Shown: positions 1 to 7,995 of the stretch, one piece after another
Position numbering within the stretch: position 1 is the first letter of the stretch
How the letters are laid out: every line of letters starts with the position of its first letter
Assembly (NCBI GenBank): GCA_958448395.1
Contig: CAUDDP010000025.1
Coordinates: forward strand, 1 to 26,110
Reading direction: 5' to 3'
From: an uncultured Oscillospiraceae bacterium
Lineage (GTDB): Bacteria; Bacillota; Clostridia; Oscillospirales; Ruminococcaceae
Length of the DNA: 26,110 nt
The notes under the pieces: model-generated
The model's input: only the letters and a program-made list of their open reading frames with translations
What the model was told of the DNA's origin: nothing
The model's database searches: none
Program-made: the position numbers and the translations under genes

Positions 1-195
1 TTTTAGAAGGCGGACAGCAGCAGCTTGTTCCTCATTCCGTTACCAAAACTCTAATCGCAGCGTTTCGCAGGGGACAGCTTGTCCCCTTCCCTTCCCTTTT
101 GTCCCTTCGGGACATTTCCCCACACTGTGGGGAATCACCCTCCGCCAAGCTGAATCAGCTTGACCATAGTTGCCATTCGGTAGATAAAACGCTCT
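1..195. repeat. Partial, diverged copy of a dispersed palindromic (MITE-like) repeat
   Basis: This stretch downstream of the rluA-type gene has no convincing gene. Positions about 138-160 match the core of the repeat found at 12969, 22599 and 25583 (CCTCCGCCAAGCTGA then CAGCTTGACC). The first 25 bases (TTTTAGAAGGCGGACAGC) resemble the right arm of the insert in the 22599 copy. Between them lie three perfect hairpins: GGGGACA/TGTCCCC (70-86), GTCCC/GGGAC (101-113) and CCCCACA/TGTGGGG (118-132). They could end transcription of the minus-strand operon, although no clean U-run follows. The left end is cut by the window edge and the right end is uncertain. Confidence 0.6.
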
Positions 196-211
196 CATCG
201 AACTCACGTTT

Positions 212-1054
212 TCATAGCAATTTCTGCATATCCTCTGGCAGCGGTGCACCCACTATAAAATACCGGCTGCCGTCTGTACTCGGCAGCAGCAATCGACCAC
301 AATGCAGTGCCTGCCGGTCAATGTCCGTTGTATCACCGCCATAAAGTGTATCTCCAGCCAGCGGATGTCCGATATATGCCATATGTACCCGTATCTGGTG
401 TGTCCGTCCTGTTTCTAACTGTATTTGCAATAATGTATACTTTGTATTATGCCACAACGGACGATAATGCGTCACTGCTGGCTTTCCATCTGCACGAACA
501 CAGCGAATGATAATGGACTCCTGCTCCCTTGCAATGGGAGCGGAGACTGTGCCGGCTTCTGTCACAATCCCCTGTACCACCGCATAATATCGCTTTTGCA
601 GTCGATATTGCAGCTGATTGGCTGCATAGGCACTCTTTGCAAATAAACAAAGACCACTGGTATTGCGGTCAAGGCGATTGACCGGACGACATGCAAGACT
701 TGGATAGGCAGCACAAAAACAGTTCCCCAGCGTGTCTGTATAGTGATTTTGAGAGGGATGTACAGGCATCCCCGATGGCTTGTTGTAAATCACAAAATCC
801 GCTGTCTCCAGACAAATCGGCACGGAACAAACTGCATTTGCCACAAGCGGCGGCACCTCCGGCAAACGCAGTTCTATGATATCTCCATACTGCACCGGAT
901 CAATGCTGCGAAGCGGCTTGCCATTGCACCAAAGCCCGTTGTGCCGTTTAAGCTTTGTCAGCAGCCTGCGAGATACGTTTTTTTCGTTTCTTAGGAATTG
1001 CTCCAACGTGCAGGGCTGTGCCAGCTCCATACGCCATGTCAGAATTTGTGGCAC
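212..1054 (-). CDS. RluA-family RNA pseudouridine synthase
   Basis: Predicted to isomerise specific uridines to pseudouridine in rRNA or tRNA in the cytoplasm. The N-terminal ~65 residues look like an S4-type RNA-binding region. The catalytic motif is visible as RPVNRLDRNTSG with the Asp near residue 129, and the later ETGRTHQIRVHM block is typical of the RluA/C/D family. The start chosen is GTG at 1054, because GGGAGG lies 8 bases before it; that gives 280 residues. An upstream ATG at 1075 has no ribosome binding site, and the ATG at 1030 has none either. The gene is the last of a three-gene minus-strand operon and overlaps the end of the membrane-protein gene by about 107 bp, which is long for translational coupling. 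The RNA target cannot be told from the sequence. Confidence 0.9.
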   Translation of the reverse strand: MPQILTWRMELAQPCTLEQFLRNEKNVSRRLLTKLKRHNGLWCNGKPLRSIDPVQYGDIIELRLPEVPPLVANAVCSVPICLETADFVIYNKPSGMPVHPSQNHYTDTLGNCFCAAYPSLACRPVNRLDRNTSGLCLFAKSAYAANQLQYRLQKRYYAVVQGIVTEAGTVSAPIAREQESIIIRCVRADGKPAVTHYRPLWHNTKYTLLQIQLETGRTHQIRVHMAYIGHPLAGDTLYGGDTTDIDRQALHCGRLLLPSTDGSRYFIVGAPLPEDMQKLL

Positions 1055-1808
1055 GATATGTCCCTCCCTTTCCATTTGTATATTGTAGCTCCTTGCAAAG
1101 CACACCGATATAAACTGTCTGCATCATCGCCAATCTTGCCCAACAATGTGGCAACAGCCAGAGCGGCAAACTTTGCAGCAGCAGCTTGTACCACTGCTTT
1201 CTCCTGCCATCTGTCAGGGAAAAGGCAGCACGTAAAATGGTCATACAAGATGCATGGGGGTCAAGTGCCTGTAAAACCGGTGCCGCAGTCAGCACTGGCA
1301 GAAGCCAAAAAAAGCCGATTACAAATAAAATGGACAGTGTGACAAACTGCAAGGCTGCCATCAACCACCAAATCCCATCCTGTACACCACTGCCTTGCTG
1401 TAAACACCAGCGAATCCCCCAAAGACAAAACGGCAACGGCAATACGGAAAGCAGCCGCAAACCATGCAGACAAAGCGAAAGCCGGTAACAGCCAGACCGT
1501 TTCGGTGCTGATTCTACAGTCAGACTGGCAGCAACAGCACAATGATAGACACAGCGATACAGTAACAGTGGCAGCAAAAAAAATCCACCTGCTGCAAAGA
1601 GCAGCCTTACAATATACCAGACTGTCTCCAGATAGGGCAGCAGATTCAAAAAGGTAAAACCAATTTGTATCGCAAGACAGATGGCAATCCGGCAAAGTAT
1701 CAGCAGAACCCCGCAGCCGATCCAACTCCAAAAATAAAAGGCAGCAGGCTGGCTGGTTTGTTTTAAAATTGTTTTCGAGAAGGGATACAATGTGTGCAGG
1801 TGCATCAT
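948..1808 (-). CDS. Hypothetical multi-pass membrane protein
   Basis: A 286-residue protein that I do not recognise. It has about five or six hydrophobic segments, for example the stretches after FYFWSWIG, around YIVRLLFAAGGFFLLPLLLY, and around ITLSILF-type residues, with short charged loops, so it is presumably in the cytoplasmic membrane. The C-terminus is basic (PKKRKKR) and probably cytosolic. ATG at 1808 is preceded by AAAGGAG at a good distance. It lies 79 bp after the histidine phosphatase and its end overlaps the pseudouridine synthase start, so the three are probably co-transcribed. Nothing in it supports a specific transport or enzymatic role. Confidence 0.75.
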   Translation of the reverse strand: MMHLHTLYPFSKTILKQTSQPAAFYFWSWIGCGVLLILCRIAICLAIQIGFTFLNLLPYLETVWYIVRLLFAAGGFFLLPLLLYRCVYHCAVAASLTVESAPKRSGCYRLSLCLHGLRLLSVLPLPFCLWGIRWCLQQGSGVQDGIWWLMAALQFVTLSILFVIGFFWLLPVLTAAPVLQALDPHASCMTILRAAFSLTDGRRKQWYKLLLQSLPLWLLPHCWARLAMMQTVYIGVLCKELQYTNGKGGTYRATNSDMAYGAGTALHVGAIPKKRKKRISQAADKA

Positions 1809-1887
1809 GGGAGGACTCCTTTCCAGTCACAGCATTTATGGATAGAGATAGTATCCCCCATTTTTCCAGCAGCATTCCCAAAAGATT

Positions 1888-2508
1888 TTAGGTCATCCGA
1901 TACGGTGTCATGCCCAATACCTCAAACGCACCGGAACGCTGCCAAAGGGAGGCTGTCACCAATGCATCATACCCCTCCCCCGGTGCCGGACGCAGTTCCT
2001 TGGGGTCAATCTTTGGCAGTCCAAACCCTGCAATCAAATTGGATAGGATACCAGCATGTGTAATCACAGCCGCATGTAAAATATCAGTATTCATCATATC
2101 CTGAATGATTTCCCGCAACGCCTTAAAAATCCGAAGCTGCACTTCTTCCAGACTCTCCCCCTTTGGCGGCCGACAGTCGGCACCGCCTCTCAACCATTGC
2201 AAAAAAACCTCCTGCTTGACCAGTTCATCTGCTGTTTTTCCCTCAAAATCCCCAAAATCCATTTCAATCAGATTGTCCACAATTTGCAGCTGTGCATCCG
2301 GAAACAAAATTTCTGCGGTCTCTGTACACCGCTGCAACGGACTGCTATATACCCTTGCTACATGAGGATATTCATACTCATCTAATTTGCTGTACAATTC
2401 ACTTGCCCCTTTTCGGGAAAGCGGATAATCGGTTCGTCCAATGTAAATCCCCTTATCATTGGCAGCCGTTCTGCCATGTCGTATGAAGCTAATCCGATAA
2501 CCTTTCAT
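1888..2508 (-). CDS. Histidine phosphatase family protein (phosphoglycerate mutase-like)
   Basis: A cytoplasmic phosphatase or mutase of the histidine phosphatase superfamily, 206 residues, the usual size of the small bacterial members. The nucleophile motif RHGRTAAN is at residues ~10-17, the SSPLQRCTETAE block follows near residue 56, and the second catalytic histidine is in AVITHAG near the C-terminal third. ATG at 2508 has GAGGG 8 bases upstream. It is the first gene of the minus-strand operon and is divergent from the rnf operon. The family includes CobC-like, broad-specificity sugar-phosphate and nucleotide phosphatases. No cobalamin gene is nearby, so no substrate is assigned. I found no clear minus-strand promoter in the AT-rich gap. 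Confidence 0.88.
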   Translation of the reverse strand: MKGYRISFIRHGRTAANDKGIYIGRTDYPLSRKGASELYSKLDEYEYPHVARVYSSPLQRCTETAEILFPDAQLQIVDNLIEMDFGDFEGKTADELVKQEVFLQWLRGGADCRPPKGESLEEVQLRIFKALREIIQDMMNTDILHAAVITHAGILSNLIAGFGLPKIDPKELRPAPGEGYDALVTASLWQRSGAFEVLGMTPYRMT

Positions 2509-2597
2509 ATTTTTTGCCCTCTTTCCTAATTTTTTTTCGTTGTCGTCATGTTTTTACGACTTTCTAACGGACTTTTTGAAAAATAGACCATTATCTA

Positions 2598-2626
2598 TTT
2601 ACATCCTTCTTTATTTATATTATAAT
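2598..2626 (+). promoter_or_regulatory. Sigma-A promoter of the rnf operon
   Basis: TTTACA (2598-2603), a 17-base spacer and TATAAT (2621-2626), a near-perfect vegetative promoter pointing toward rnfC. Predicted transcription start is about 2633, leaving a leader of roughly 355 nt before rnfC. Confidence 0.8.
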
Positions 2627-2632
2627 GACATT

Positions 2633-2987
2633 GTGTACGTTCTTTCATCAGATGGTTTTTATCAGACGCAACTGCAAAAACGACAGATACGATTTTACAA
2701 TAGAAATAAAAATATTTCCAGCCGAACGGATACAGAAAAGAGTTGCTGTACCAGCAACAACATTTGCAGAAAGAACGAAACAGCATCATTATCATATCAC
2801 GTTTGCAAAAAAAAGAAAAGTATTTTTTGTAGATGTAAAAAATTTTTTTGTGAAACGACACGATGCTGACATCCGGACAGGCGAAATCTGCTGCACAACA
2901 AAGCGACATACAATTGCCTGCTTTTCCGCTGTTTTCTGCGATTTTCTGCCACGGTACACAATAAAAACAACAAAGGAGGCTGATTCT
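2633..2987 (+). promoter_or_regulatory. Long, possibly structured 5' leader of the rnf operon
   Basis: No gene is evident here. The predicted start of the transcript (CGTTCTTTC, 2638-2646) is exactly complementary to GAAAGAACG (2769-2777). Inside lie the complementary pair TGCAAA (2673-2678)/TTTGCA (2763-2768) and a perfect hairpin GTTGCTG-TAC-CAGCAAC (2742-2758). This nesting resembles a riboswitch-type domain closed by a P1 stem, but I recognise no known class, and a 9-bp match could arise by chance in 350 nt. The 3' part (2778-2987) contains A/T tracts and a possible CAGGC/GCCTG pairing. No clear terminator is seen. The rnfC ribosome binding site AAAGGAGG is at 2972-2979. Confidence 0.45.
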
Positions 2988-4277
2988 ATGCTTAAAAAAC
3001 TCAGTGGGGTCAAGCTGGCACACCATAAGCACACAGAATGTTCTGCCAGTCAACCCCTGCCGCTTCCGAAACTGGTTCGGATTCCGATGAGTATGCACAT
3101 TGGTGCACCCTGTAATCCTCTTGTGAAAGTAAGAGACACAGTCTGTGTCGGGCAGAAAATTGGGGATACGGACGCTTTTATGGCAGCTCCCATTCACAGC
3201 GGCGTATCTGGTACGGTCAAAGCGATCTCCGACTTTCGCATGAGCAACGGGAGAACCTGCAAATGTGTAGAAATCGAAACGGATGGATTACAAACCATTG
3301 CAGATTCTGTCCAACCGCCCAGCATCTCCAGCAAGGCAGAATTTCTGCAAGCCATTCGGGAAAGCGGTCTGGTGGGCATGGGCGGTGCCAGTTTTCCAAC
3401 CCATGTGAAATTAGCACCCAAACAAACGGTGGACACACTCTGCATCAATGCCGCCGAATGCGAACCATATATCACATCTGACAACCGACAAATGATAGAA
3501 GCACCGGAAGAAGTCATTGACGGCATTCAGCAGGTGCTGCACTGGCTGGATATTCCGCACTGTATCATTGGCATTGAATCCAATAAACCGGAAGCTATCC
3601 GAATCCTGACAGAAAAAGCCGCCAATGACAGCCGCATTCAGGTGGCTGCACTGCCCTCTACTTATCCACAGGGAGCAGAAAAGGTGCTGATTTACCACAC
3701 GCTCGGCAGAGTGGTACAGGAAGGACAACTGCCGGCAGACCAAGGTGTGATTGTCATGAATGTCTCCTCCGTTGCCTTTGTCAGCCGCTATCTCAAAACC
3801 GGTATGCCAATGGTACAGCGAATGGTAACCGTAGATGGAGACTGTATCGGCAACCCCTGCAATGTCATTGTCCCAATGGGTACACCAGTAGAGGATGTGC
3901 TGACGTTTGCACAGTGCGATTTGGAACGGGTTACGAAATTGCTCTACGGCGGTCCCATGATGGGCATGCCAATTGCAGATAGCCACGACCCAATTTTAAA
4001 AGCAAATAATGCCATTGTAGCATTCGCAAATGCTACTGCACCGAAACCCTCTGCCTGTATTCACTGCGGACGCTGTATCCAAGCCTGTCCCCTGCGGCTG
4101 ATGCCGCCGCAGATTGCAAAGGCATATCAAAAGAAAGATGTCGATACATTAAAGGCATTGCATGTCATGCTATGTATGAACTGTGGCTGCTGTACTTATG
4201 CCTGTCCGGCAAAGCGTCCAGTGGCAGAGACCAATCAGTTTGCCAAGGCAATGGTCATGGCAGCTGCCAAAAAGTAA
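2988..4277 (+). CDS. rnfC: Rnf complex subunit RnfC (NADH/FMN/4Fe-4S subunit)
   Basis: The peripheral, cytoplasm-facing subunit of the ferredoxin:NAD+ oxidoreductase (Rnf). In the family it carries the NAD(H) and FMN site and two [4Fe-4S] clusters. At 429 residues it shows the N-terminal barrel-sandwich region (APIHSGVSGTV), the FMN/NAD region GMGGASFPTHVKL and NAAECEPY, a SLBB-like stretch, and two ferredoxin motifs, CIHCGRCIQACP (from residue ~357) and CMNCGCCTYACP (~396). ATG at 2988 follows AAAGGAGG and begins MLKKLSG. The frame stays open for 121 codons upstream, but that part has no RnfC-like character. It is the first gene of a complete rnfCDGEAB operon and lacks the long C-terminal extension of some proteobacterial RnfC proteins. 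Confidence 0.97.
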   Translation: MLKKLSGVKLAHHKHTECSASQPLPLPKLVRIPMSMHIGAPCNPLVKVRDTVCVGQKIGDTDAFMAAPIHSGVSGTVKAISDFRMSNGRTCKCVEIETDGLQTIADSVQPPSISSKAEFLQAIRESGLVGMGGASFPTHVKLAPKQTVDTLCINAAECEPYITSDNRQMIEAPEEVIDGIQQVLHWLDIPHCIIGIESNKPEAIRILTEKAANDSRIQVAALPSTYPQGAEKVLIYHTLGRVVQEGQLPADQGVIVMNVSSVAFVSRYLKTGMPMVQRMVTVDGDCIGNPCNVIVPMGTPVEDVLTFAQCDLERVTKLLYGGPMMGMPIADSHDPILKANNAIVAFANATAPKPSACIHCGRCIQACPLRLMPPQIAKAYQKKDVDTLKALHVMLCMNCGCCTYACPAKRPVAETNQFAKAMVMAAAKK

Positions 4278-4293
4278 GAAAGGGGTGTCTGTT

Positions 4294-5289
4294 TTGCAAT
4301 TACTGACGGTTTCCCCGTCTCCGCATGTTCGGAGCGGGATGACAACACAAAAAATTATGGGGCTGGTATTGCTGGCACTGCTGCCGGCAGCAGTGTCTGG
4401 TGTAATTTTCTTTGGACTGCGGGCACTTCTGCTCATGCTCGTCTGCATTGCAGTCTGTCTGGCAACCGAAGCAATCTGTCAGAAGCTGATGAAAAAACCA
4501 ATCACCATCACAGACGGCAGTGCCGCTCTGACTGGCTTGCTGCTGGCTCTGAATCTACCAGCAACCCTGCCATTCTGGGAGGCAGCCATCGGCTGTATCT
4601 TTGCGATTGCCGTTGTGAAACAACTATTCGGCGGTCTGGGCTGCAATTTCGCCAACCCTGCCATTACCGGACGTGTTTTCCTTCTGCTGTCCTTTGCCGG
4701 TGATATGACCACATGGGTCAAGCCATTCTACTATCAGGGACTTTCCCTCGGCAATATGCTCGGTTCTTCCGCCGGCTCCCTCAATTTAGATGCTGTGACT
4801 TCTGCCACACCACTGGTCACTGGAGATGCCAGCCTGACTGCACTTTTCCTCGGCAATGTTGGCGGCTGTATCGGGGAAACCTCCGCACTGGCACTGCTCA
4901 TCGGCGGGGGATTCCTAATTTTTACCAGAATCATCTCTCCGTCCACACCAGTGGCTTATCTTGGCTCCCTGGGCATTCTAACTTTCTTCTATGCCCTTGC
5001 AACCGGCGGTGATCTAACAGCTGTACCATATGCCCTGCTAAGCGGCGGTGTCATGATCGGTGCATTCTTCATGGCAACCGACTATGTGACCACACCGATT
5101 ACTACAAAGGGTAAATGGATTTTCGGCATTGGCTGTGGCATTCTGACCTTTGTCATTCGGGAATTTGCCAGTATGCCGGAGGGCTGCTCGTTCTCCATTC
5201 TATTGATGAACCTGCTCACCCCATACATTGACAAGCTGACTATGACCAAACCACTCGGTGCAAAGAAACTGAAAAAGGAGGAAGCATGA
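4294..5289 (+). CDS. rnfD: Rnf complex subunit RnfD (membrane flavoprotein)
   Basis: Integral membrane subunit that in the family carries covalently bound FMN and helps form the ion and electron path. It has about nine hydrophobic segments, typical of RnfD/NqrB, and the flavinylation motif is seen as VTSATPL with the Thr near residue 172. A TTG start at 4294 is chosen. It is preceded by AAAGGGG at 8 bases, and the resulting N-terminus (LTVSPSPHVRSGMTTQ) keeps the conserved opening of RnfD proteins; the first ATG at 4339 would remove it. Length is 331 residues. It lies 16 bp after rnfC and 1 bp before rnfG. Confidence 0.96.
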   Translation: MQLLTVSPSPHVRSGMTTQKIMGLVLLALLPAAVSGVIFFGLRALLLMLVCIAVCLATEAICQKLMKKPITITDGSAALTGLLLALNLPATLPFWEAAIGCIFAIAVVKQLFGGLGCNFANPAITGRVFLLLSFAGDMTTWVKPFYYQGLSLGNMLGSSAGSLNLDAVTSATPLVTGDASLTALFLGNVGGCIGETSALALLIGGGFLIFTRIISPSTPVAYLGSLGILTFFYALATGGDLTAVPYALLSGGVMIGAFFMATDYVTTPITTKGKWIFGIGCGILTFVIREFASMPEGCSFSILLMNLLTPYIDKLTMTKPLGAKKLKKEEA

Positions 5290-5290
5290 A

Positions 5291-5839
5291 ATGAAACAGA
5301 ACCTTATCAAGCCGCCAATTGTGCTGGCGATTGTCTGTGCCTGCTGCTGTGGTTTACTTGCTGTTGCGAACAGTGTCACAAAAGAAAAAATTGCAGCCGC
5401 AGAAGCTGCTTCCATCCAGACCAGCTTACAGGAACTGCCGAACGCTGGCAGCTTTACTGAAGTATTGGATTTTCAACCAGCAAACAACGAAAAAGCGACT
5501 GCAACCGCCGTCTATGTGGATGAAAACCAGCAGACAGCCATCCTAGTAACGGCAAACGGCTACAACAAAGGTGGTCTGCAAGTGGTCATTGGACTGGATG
5601 CAGACGGAGCTGTGACAGGCATTACCTTTGTTTCTGTTACGGAAACACCCGGACTCGGTACAAAAGTACAGACCAATCCGGAACTGCTGACCAATTCCCT
5701 CATCGGATTGTCAGATGCAGCCGCCGTCGAACAGGTGGATGGCATCACTGGTGCAACCTATTCCTCCAACGGCATGAAAGCCGCTGTGACCTGTGCAATG
5801 GATACCTTTGCACAAAATAAGGAGGCGATTTTACCATGA
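5291..5839 (+). CDS. rnfG: Rnf complex subunit RnfG (covalent-FMN subunit)
   Basis: A 182-residue subunit with one N-terminal membrane anchor (residues ~8-28) and an extracytoplasmic FMN-binding domain. The covalent FMN site is the motif DGITGATYSS, with Thr156 as the expected attachment residue. TETPGLGTKV (~117-126) is the conserved segment of this FMN domain. ATG at 5291 follows AAAGGAGG, which sits at the end of rnfD, so translation is probably coupled. Its stop overlaps the rnfE start by 4 bp (ATGA). Attachment of FMN would need an ApbE-type flavin transferase, which is not in this window. Confidence 0.96.
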   Translation: MKQNLIKPPIVLAIVCACCCGLLAVANSVTKEKIAAAEAASIQTSLQELPNAGSFTEVLDFQPANNEKATATAVYVDENQQTAILVTANGYNKGGLQVVIGLDADGAVTGITFVSVTETPGLGTKVQTNPELLTNSLIGLSDAAAVEQVDGITGATYSSNGMKAAVTCAMDTFAQNKEAILP

Positions 5840-6501
5840 ACTATGGAAAAGAATTTACCAAAGGTCTGATTCGGGAAAATCCGGTTCTGGTTTCCCTGCT
5901 CGGCATGTGTCCAACATTGGCAGTCACAACCGGTGCATTCAATGGCATTGGCATGGGATTGTCCACGACATTTGTTCTGATTTTTTCCAATCTGGTCATT
6001 AGTCTGCTGCGGAAAGTCATTCCGGAACAAGTCAAGCTGCCATGTTATATTGTCATCATTGCCACATTTGTCACCTTGATTCAGTTTTTACTGCATGGCT
6101 TTGTGCCGTCCCTATACACCAGTCTGGGTGCATTTCTGGAACTGATCACAGTAAACTGTATTATTCTCGGAAGAGCCGAAATGTTTGCCAGCAAAAACAG
6201 CCTGTTCCCATCCCTTCTGGATGGTGCAGGTATGGGTCTTGGCTTTACACTCGCTTTGTTCCTGATGGGCTCGATTCGAGAGATCTTCGGTTCCGGCAGT
6301 TGGTTTGGACTGACGATTCCATTTATACAGGGACATACCATGTCATTGTTTGTCATGCCGGCAGGTGGTTTTTTCGTACTCGGCATTATCATTGCTGTAG
6401 TATGTCGTCTTGCCAAAAAGAAGCCCCCGAAAAAACTGGGTTGCAGTGCCTGTCCGAATGCTGCGGCATGTCGTGCCAACTGTGAGGAGGTAGAAGCATG
6501 A
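5836..6501 (+). CDS. rnfE: Rnf complex subunit RnfE with a Cys-rich C-terminal tail
   Basis: Membrane subunit that pairs with RnfA. In the family the two share an iron-sulfur centre within the membrane, held by conserved cysteines. Here these are LGMCPTLAVT (residue ~25) and TVNCIILG (~108). About six membrane segments are visible. At 221 residues it is somewhat longer than the usual ~200. The extra part is a positively charged linker (AKKKPPKKLG) followed by CSACPNAAACRANC, four cysteines spaced C-x2-C-x5-C-x3-C. That tail is probably cytoplasmic and could bind a metal or a small cluster, which is inference. ATG overlaps the rnfG stop by 4 bp, and its own stop overlaps rnfA by 4 bp. Confidence 0.95.
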   Translation: MNYGKEFTKGLIRENPVLVSLLGMCPTLAVTTGAFNGIGMGLSTTFVLIFSNLVISLLRKVIPEQVKLPCYIVIIATFVTLIQFLLHGFVPSLYTSLGAFLELITVNCIILGRAEMFASKNSLFPSLLDGAGMGLGFTLALFLMGSIREIFGSGSWFGLTIPFIQGHTMSLFVMPAGGFFVLGIIIAVVCRLAKKKPPKKLGCSACPNAAACRANCEEVEA

Positions 6502-7082
6502 GTACACTGGTTACCATTATCATTGCTGCCGTTCTGACGAACAATTTCGTTCTCTCCAAATTCTACGGCTGCTGTCCGTTTTTGGGCGTCTCGAAAAAAT
6601 TTGATTCCAGTCTTGGCATGGGAGCAGCCGTTATCTTTGTCATGCTCTGTGCTTCACTGGTGACCTATCCGATTTACTATTTTCTGCTGAAGCCGAATGA
6701 TTTGACCTATCTCCGAACGGTTGCCTTTATTCTGGTCATTGCCGTTTTTGTACAGCTGCTGGAAATTGTCATGAAAAAGGTCATGCCACCACTCTATCAA
6801 ACTCTGGGGGTCTATCTGCCGCTGATCACCACAAACTGTGCTGTACTGGGTGTTACCATCATGAACATTGATGAAAATTACACCTTCTGGGAGTCCATGG
6901 TCAATGCCTTTTTCTCTGGTTTCGGCTTTGCACTGGCAATGGTACTATTTTCCGGTGTTCGTTCGAGAGTCGATGATGCCGAGTCAGAAACGCCGGTCAT
7001 GTTCCGAGGTGTGCCGGCAACCTTAGTCGCTGCTGCCATTGTGTCAATGAGTTTCCTTGGCTTTGGCGGTCTGGGTCAGTGA
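6498..7082 (+). CDS. rnfA: Rnf complex subunit RnfA
   Basis: A 194-residue integral membrane subunit with about six helices, homologous to RnfE/NqrE and inserted in the opposite orientation in the family model. The diagnostic NNFVLSKFYGCCPFLGVS is at residues ~15-32 and TTNCAVLGV at ~112-120; the cysteines in both are those expected to hold the intramembrane iron-sulfur centre with RnfE. ATG at 6498 overlaps the rnfE stop as ATGA and is preceded by GAGGAGG at the end of rnfE. Length and motifs are ordinary for the family. Confidence 0.97.
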   Translation: MSTLVTIIIAAVLTNNFVLSKFYGCCPFLGVSKKFDSSLGMGAAVIFVMLCASLVTYPIYYFLLKPNDLTYLRTVAFILVIAVFVQLLEIVMKKVMPPLYQTLGVYLPLITTNCAVLGVTIMNIDENYTFWESMVNAFFSGFGFALAMVLFSGVRSRVDDAESETPVMFRGVPATLVAAAIVSMSFLGFGGLGQ

Positions 7083-7100
7083 GAAAGGAGTGGAATCAAG

Positions 7101-7916
7101 ATGGAATATATCCTGCCAATTTTACTGTTTCTTGCTTTTGGGATTGTATTCGGCATTTTGCTGACGGTGATCTCTAAGGTATTTGCCGTTAAGGTAGATG
7201 AACGGACACAGCACATCACAGAAGCTTTGCCGGGGGCAAACTGCGGTGCATGTGGTTATGCCGGCTGTGCCGACTATGCCGATGCCATCGTCAGCAAAGG
7301 AGCCCCCATGAATGCTTGTTTACCGGGTGGTGCAGCAGCTGCTGGCAGCATTGGAGAAATTATGGGCGTTACCGTTTCTGCGGCAGAACGCAACATTCCC
7401 GTGGTTCACTGCAATGGCACCTGCAAGGCAACCAAACCAAAGTTTATATTTGATGGTGTGCAGACCTGTGCAGCAGCAAAGCGGTTTTACGGCGGTACAG
7501 GCAGCTGTATGCATGGCTGTCTGGGGCTGGGAGACTGTGCAGCCGTCTGTGAAAAGAACTGCATTCGGATACAAGATGGACTTGCCGTCATCTGCACAGA
7601 AGACTGTATCTCCTGCAGCAAGTGTGCGAAAGCCTGTCCCAACGGGTTAATTACCCTGCGTTCGGAAAAGAAAAAGGTAGATGTCTTCTGCTCCTCTAAG
7701 GATATGGGCAAAACTGCCATGCAAGCCTGTCAGAACGCCTGTATCGGCTGTAAGAAGTGTGAAAAGGTCTGCAAGTTTGATGCCATTCATGTGATAGACA
7801 ACCATGCGGTCATTGATTATGACAAATGCGTTTCCTGCGGACTTTGTGTCAAGGAATGCCCGAAGCAGTGTATTGTGAAACAATCTGTCAAACGGACAGC
7901 TACACTGGCACAGTAA
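7101..7916 (+). CDS. rnfB: Rnf complex subunit RnfB (polyferredoxin)
   Basis: The ferredoxin-accepting subunit. It has one N-terminal membrane helix (residues ~3-28), then the Fe-S domain ANCGACGYAGCADYADA with a further Cys downstream, then a cysteine-rich region. Clear ferredoxin-type motifs are CISCSKCAKACP, CIGCKKCEKVC and CVSCGLCVKECP, with another less regular Cys set around CMHGCLGLGDCAAVC. At 271 residues it is of the longer clostridial type rather than the short proteobacterial one. ATG at 7101 is preceded by GAAAGGAG. It is the last gene of the operon and is followed by a strong terminator. Confidence 0.97.
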   Translation: MEYILPILLFLAFGIVFGILLTVISKVFAVKVDERTQHITEALPGANCGACGYAGCADYADAIVSKGAPMNACLPGGAAAAGSIGEIMGVTVSAAERNIPVVHCNGTCKATKPKFIFDGVQTCAAAKRFYGGTGSCMHGCLGLGDCAAVCEKNCIRIQDGLAVICTEDCISCSKCAKACPNGLITLRSEKKKVDVFCSSKDMGKTAMQACQNACIGCKKCEKVCKFDAIHVIDNHAVIDYDKCVSCGLCVKECPKQCIVKQSVKRTATLAQ

Positions 7917-7940
7917 AGGAATATAGCAATCTCTACACAA

Positions 7941-7976
7941 AAAAACGGAAAGCAATCCCCTGCTTTCCGTTTTTTG
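7941..7976. terminator. Bidirectional terminator between rnfB and the uridylyltransferase gene
   Basis: Perfect 10-bp stem ACGGAAAGCA (7945-7954)/TGCTTTCCGT (7961-7970) with a 6-base loop. It is flanked by A-run and T-run, so it works in both directions for two convergent genes. Confidence 0.93.
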
Positions 7977-7995
7977 CAATCTGAATTTATTTTGC

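Noticed and set aside
1261..1881. 206-codon minus-strand frame parallel to the membrane protein
   Set aside because: Same strand but a shifted frame of the membrane-protein gene. Its Ser/Cys-rich composition is typical of an out-of-frame reading, and the 1808 start has the better ribosome binding site.
2625..2987. A 121-codon in-frame extension upstream of rnfC
   Set aside because: It starts at the -10 box of the promoter, is rich in Lys, Phe, Arg and Cys without family similarity, and the ATG at 2988 has an excellent ribosome binding site.
2595..3197. 200-codon minus-strand frame over the rnf leader and rnfC start
   Set aside because: Antisense to rnfC, Cys- and Phe-rich with no family motif and no ribosome binding site.
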